Source: Solea solea (Eukaryota; Chordata; Actinopteri; Pleuronectiformes; Soleidae). From it: DNA of 64,000 nucleotides. The translations under genes were made by a program, and so were the position numbers. Positions within the stretch are counted from its first letter, which is position 1. Each line of letters starts with the position of its first letter. The notes under the pieces are model-generated. The model searched no databases and was not told the origin of the DNA. It was given only the letters and a program-made list of their open reading frames with translations. The DNA lies in assembly GCF_958295425.1 (NCBI RefSeq), contig NC_081139.1:17648388-17712387 (forward strand), given 5' to 3'. Positions 61,640 to 64,000 of this stretch are shown in pieces.

Positions 61640-62363
61640 GTGAGATTCAGACAATAAGTGCTACAAAACATATTAGTATAACGTTGGTGTGCCCTTATCC
61701 CTGCCTTATGTGTGAATTTCTCTGTGAGATGAATAAAGTATCTATCTATCATCTATCTTATCCAGTCCAACCAATCAAGTGAAAAAGAAAAACTCTTTGT
61801 TGCATTCCTTGTCCCGAAATTAACACTCAAAACTCAATAAGCAGACACTTTATTTTCCACTTAACACACAAATGAAACAAAGTTTTCAGACTGAACAACA
61901 ACCAAAATAACAAAATTGTAGTTTTGTACATTCTCAAAGAAAACCTGTCAAATCCTGTGTTAAACAACCTAGCAAAAAAAAAATTAGATTGGATGCGTCA
62001 TTTGACTCATACAAGCCATTTCATACAAGCCATCATATTAGAGGCAGAGCTTCTCTTGCTGTCATAGAGCAACCACCTCTGATTGCAAAGTCAGTAATCC
62101 TGCTTAGTATTATATCCCTCTGGCCTGTCTCCATCCTGGAGCTGGAAACTGCCACTATTTGAAAGCCAGCATGTCAGGGAAGCCTTCACTTAGCTGTGGA
62201 CAGCTCCCCAGGCCACACCCACAGACCTAACCTAGAGGAAGAGACCTGAAGGGATTCATGACTCAGCAACTGAGCACCCACTCATGCTCAGGCGAATAAA
62301 AACAAGGGCCAGGGCCATAACAATATGTTTTAGAGGTTGCAATTTATCTCTTCTTGTTTACAG
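61640..62363 (+). other. contactin intron 8
   Basis: 724 bases; a short TATC microsatellite at 61738-61760. Nothing else recognised. Confidence 0.7.
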
Positions 62364-62493
62364 GGGAGGATTCAAGTCGAAGCTGGAAAACTGACCATAT
62401 CCAGGATCAGCCTTTCAGACTCTGGGATGTACCAGTGTGTGTCAGAGAATGAACATGGAGCTGTATATGCCAGTGCTGAGCTTAAGGTTGTAG
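62364..62493 (+). CDS. cntn3: contactin coding exon 9: second half of Ig4
   Basis: Residues 365-407 plus one base: [12 protein letters not shown], then DSGMYQC with Cys389, SENEHGAVY and SAELKVV. The last block is the clearest CNTN3-like signature in the window (mammalian CNTN3 has the same SAELKVVAS run). Acceptor TTTACAG at 62357-62363, donor GTAAGC at 62494. Phase 0 in, phase 1 out. Confidence 0.96.
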
Positions 62494-63024
62494 GTAAGCA
62501 CTTTTGTTTACCTTGTATCACTGACTGAGCTGAGCGCAGTGCAAGGCAGAGATACACTGGTCCTCATGCAGGATGTTTCTAATCCTGAAGTTTTATTTTT
62601 CAATTCAGGAAAGTGTGTTCATTTTAACATGATGAATGTATGTCATTTTTGAAATGTATAACTTTAAAGTTCAAAGACTTTTCATTTGTTAAAATAATCT
62701 TGTTTCGTTTATTTGAGCTTTTAAAAAAATGGGAGATCCACAATTGAGAATGATGAAAAAATGTTATGATATTCGCCAAAATAATAATATTAATCTTTTA
62801 GCTGTGCTTTCAGCTGTGCTCTTCCTTTTACTCGTTCTACTTCATCAATTTCTGTATCCCATTTCCCCCAATTCATCTTCTCTATTTCTACATTTGTATG
62901 TAATCATTTCCCTTTCGTGATGTCTTCCACTGTCTGTCTCTAATTACAAATAGCATCTTACTGCATAAAGTTGCTTTTTTTTCCCTTCTCTTCCGAGTTC
63001 TGGCAGACATTTGTGAACTCAAAT

Positions 63025-63300
63025 TAAAGGACACTTCAGTTTTCTTGAAGTATGTCTGTATGAGGCACTGATACTACTGATACTGAGCTGCCAGTGTGGA
63101 CACTAGGAAAAACAAATTTTAGCAACTTGGAAAAAAATATATAGTTTTCCATGATATTATATCAATATGTCCCCTGTTTGCCATTAGATTGCCTTTTTTC
63201 AACTGGAAACTGAAATTTGCTCACTCTATCGCTCCATGGTCCATTGAGAAAATCAGCATTTTTAGCAGGAACTGCTGCTGCCTTGTTTGGTAAGTTTTCA
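63025..63300 (+). repeat. dispersed repeat, copy B (related to 37165-37560)
   Basis: It shares ordered phrases with copy A (GGACA.TTCAG.TTT, ACTGGAAACTGAAA, GCTCACTC) and the same orientation. Confidence 0.5.
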
Positions 63301-63424
63301 AACATGGAAGTCCCAAAATAAAACTTTTGAACTTAAGAATGGAGGCAGTTGGATCAACAACTTTTGAGATTTGTGATGTAAAAACAAAAAATCTCAGAAT
63401 ATCTCTACGGACTTTGATGCGGCT

Positions 63425-63484
63425 AGTGAGTGAGTGAGTGAGTGAGTGAGTGAGTGAGTGAGTGAGTGAGTGAGTGAGTGAGTG
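63425..63484 (+). repeat. (GTGA)n microsatellite
   Basis: Fifteen four-base units. Every unit boundary reads GTGAGT, the consensus 5' splice site, in the sense strand of the contactin gene. Confidence 0.95.
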
Positions 63485-63895
63485 TCAGAAAAAAGCTTTG
63501 CAATGGCAAGTTTTAAGTGATGAAGATTTTCTAAATATAATACACATAAGTGGGTGTAGAAATTGTTAAGTGAGCCTTTGTTGGTTGATTGTGTGTCAGT
63601 ACTTGCAGTCACACCTGAAGTTTCCTTTAAGAATACATCTGTTTATACCAATTATCATTGCACATTTTGTGTAGGAAGAAACACACCTGAAAGTAAATGA
63701 ATGAGAATAAAACAGGCTGAACTGGCTCCTCAGTGAACCGTGGCCTTGTTCTTTTCATTTCCATAATTATTTCTCACAATAAGCCTGTCTGGTGTTACAA
63801 TGTGGTTCCCAAAATAGCCGATGATGCACTTAAACTTTTTTTGTCTAATGCAAAGCTGTGAGGAAAAATTACCTGAACATGTGTCTGCTCCTCAG

Positions 63896-64000
63896 CCTCT
63901 CCACCTGACTTCACCCGCCGCTCAGTGAAGAAATCCACAGTGATCCAGAAGGGGGGTGAGGTCATGTTAGAGTGTCGCCCCCACGCATCCCCACGGGCCA
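63896..64000 (+). CDS. cntn3: contactin coding exon 10 (partial): start of Ig5
   Basis: Residues 408-442, cut by the window end. It begins A-S-P-P-D-F as in other contactins ([AS]S.PDFS), continues with SVKKSTVIQKGGEV and reaches Cys434 in LECRPHASPRA. Acceptor CTCAG at 63891-63895. The second Ig5 cysteine, Ig6, fibronectin repeats and GPI signal lie outside. Confidence 0.94.

Larger units (their letters stand above)
62494..63895 (+). other. contactin intron 9
   Basis: 1.4 kb with a dispersed repeat (63025-63300) and a (GTGA)n tract (63425-63484). Confidence 0.7.
45685..64000 (+). other. cntn3: contactin gene, 5' part (leader exon plus ten coding exons; continues past window end)
   Basis: Contactins are GPI-anchored neuronal adhesion proteins with six Ig domains and four fibronectin III domains; they act in axon guidance and synapse formation together with L1-family, amyloid-precursor-family and receptor tyrosine phosphatase partners (family knowledge). 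Seen here: ten exons read through in one frame (442 codons plus one base), with GT-AG introns and junction phases 1,2,1,1,1,2,1,0,1. They encode a signal peptide, Ig1 (Cys51-Cys101), Ig2 (Cys145-Cys197), Ig3 (Cys250-Cys298), Ig4 (Cys342-Cys389) and half of Ig5 (Cys434). Group signatures include [42 protein letters not shown] and YRWLKNG. Paralog is uncertain: Ig4-Ig5 read most like CNTN3, the signal peptide and Ig1 like CNTN4, part of Ig3 like CNTN6. The symbol is a best guess; contactin identity is secure. Fibronectin and GPI parts are not in the window. Confidence 0.9.

Noticed and set aside
63394..63612. 72-codon antisense frame with Ser-Leu-Thr-His repeats
   Set aside because: Artefact of the (GTGA)n tract.
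1..64000. Possibility of a CRISPR array, phage or bacterial defence island
   Set aside because: No regularly spaced direct repeats, operon-like gene packing or ribosome-binding sites; the composition and repeats are those of a fish genome.

Overview
The window looks like vertebrate, almost certainly teleost fish, nuclear DNA. It is AT-rich, has long gene-free stretches and many microsatellites, and carries fish-type mobile elements: an internally deleted Tc1 element, hAT and piggyBac-like non-autonomous elements, tRNA-derived SINEs and a LINE reverse-transcriptase remnant. There are no bacterial operons, CRISPR arrays or tRNA/rRNA genes that I can see.

The only protein-coding gene I can support is the 5' half of a contactin, a GPI-anchored neural cell-adhesion protein of the immunoglobulin superfamily, on the + strand in the last third of the window. 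Ten coding exons (45773-45833, 50598-50721, 52232-52407, 54686-54781, 57863-58066, 58603-58705, 58878-59062, 61497-61639, 62364-62493, 63896-64000+) join in one open frame with GT-AG introns and consistent phases. They encode 442 residues plus one base: a signal peptide, Ig domains 1-4 complete, and the first half of Ig5. The rest of the protein (end of Ig5, Ig6, four fibronectin III repeats, GPI signal) must lie beyond 64000. Sequence motifs put it in the CNTN3/4/5/6 group. CNTN3 is my best guess, but different segments resemble CNTN3, CNTN4 and CNTN6 in turn, so the paralog is tentative.

Upstream of the start codon lies a leader exon with a short uORF whose stop overlaps the main ATG. Two ATG-free segments with good splice sites (38706-38767, 22533-22636) could be further 5'-untranslated exons of the same gene. 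If so, much of the first 45 kb is 5' intron rather than intergenic DNA. No promoter or first exon could be identified.

Layout: 1-5 kb, piggyBac-like MITE, SINE, hAT remnant; 5.6-6.2 kb, Tc1 remnant; 8.3-8.7, 17.2-17.7 and 23.0-23.7 kb, three copies of one hAT-like MITE; 10-31 kb, mostly unannotated sequence with possible regulatory blocks; 31-38 kb, SINE and other dispersed repeats; 44.2-44.7 kb, LINE remnant; 45.7-64 kb, contactin exons with introns holding microsatellites and a candidate recursive splice site. I found no convincing previously undescribed system. The most interesting leads concern RNA processing and translation of the contactin transcript.
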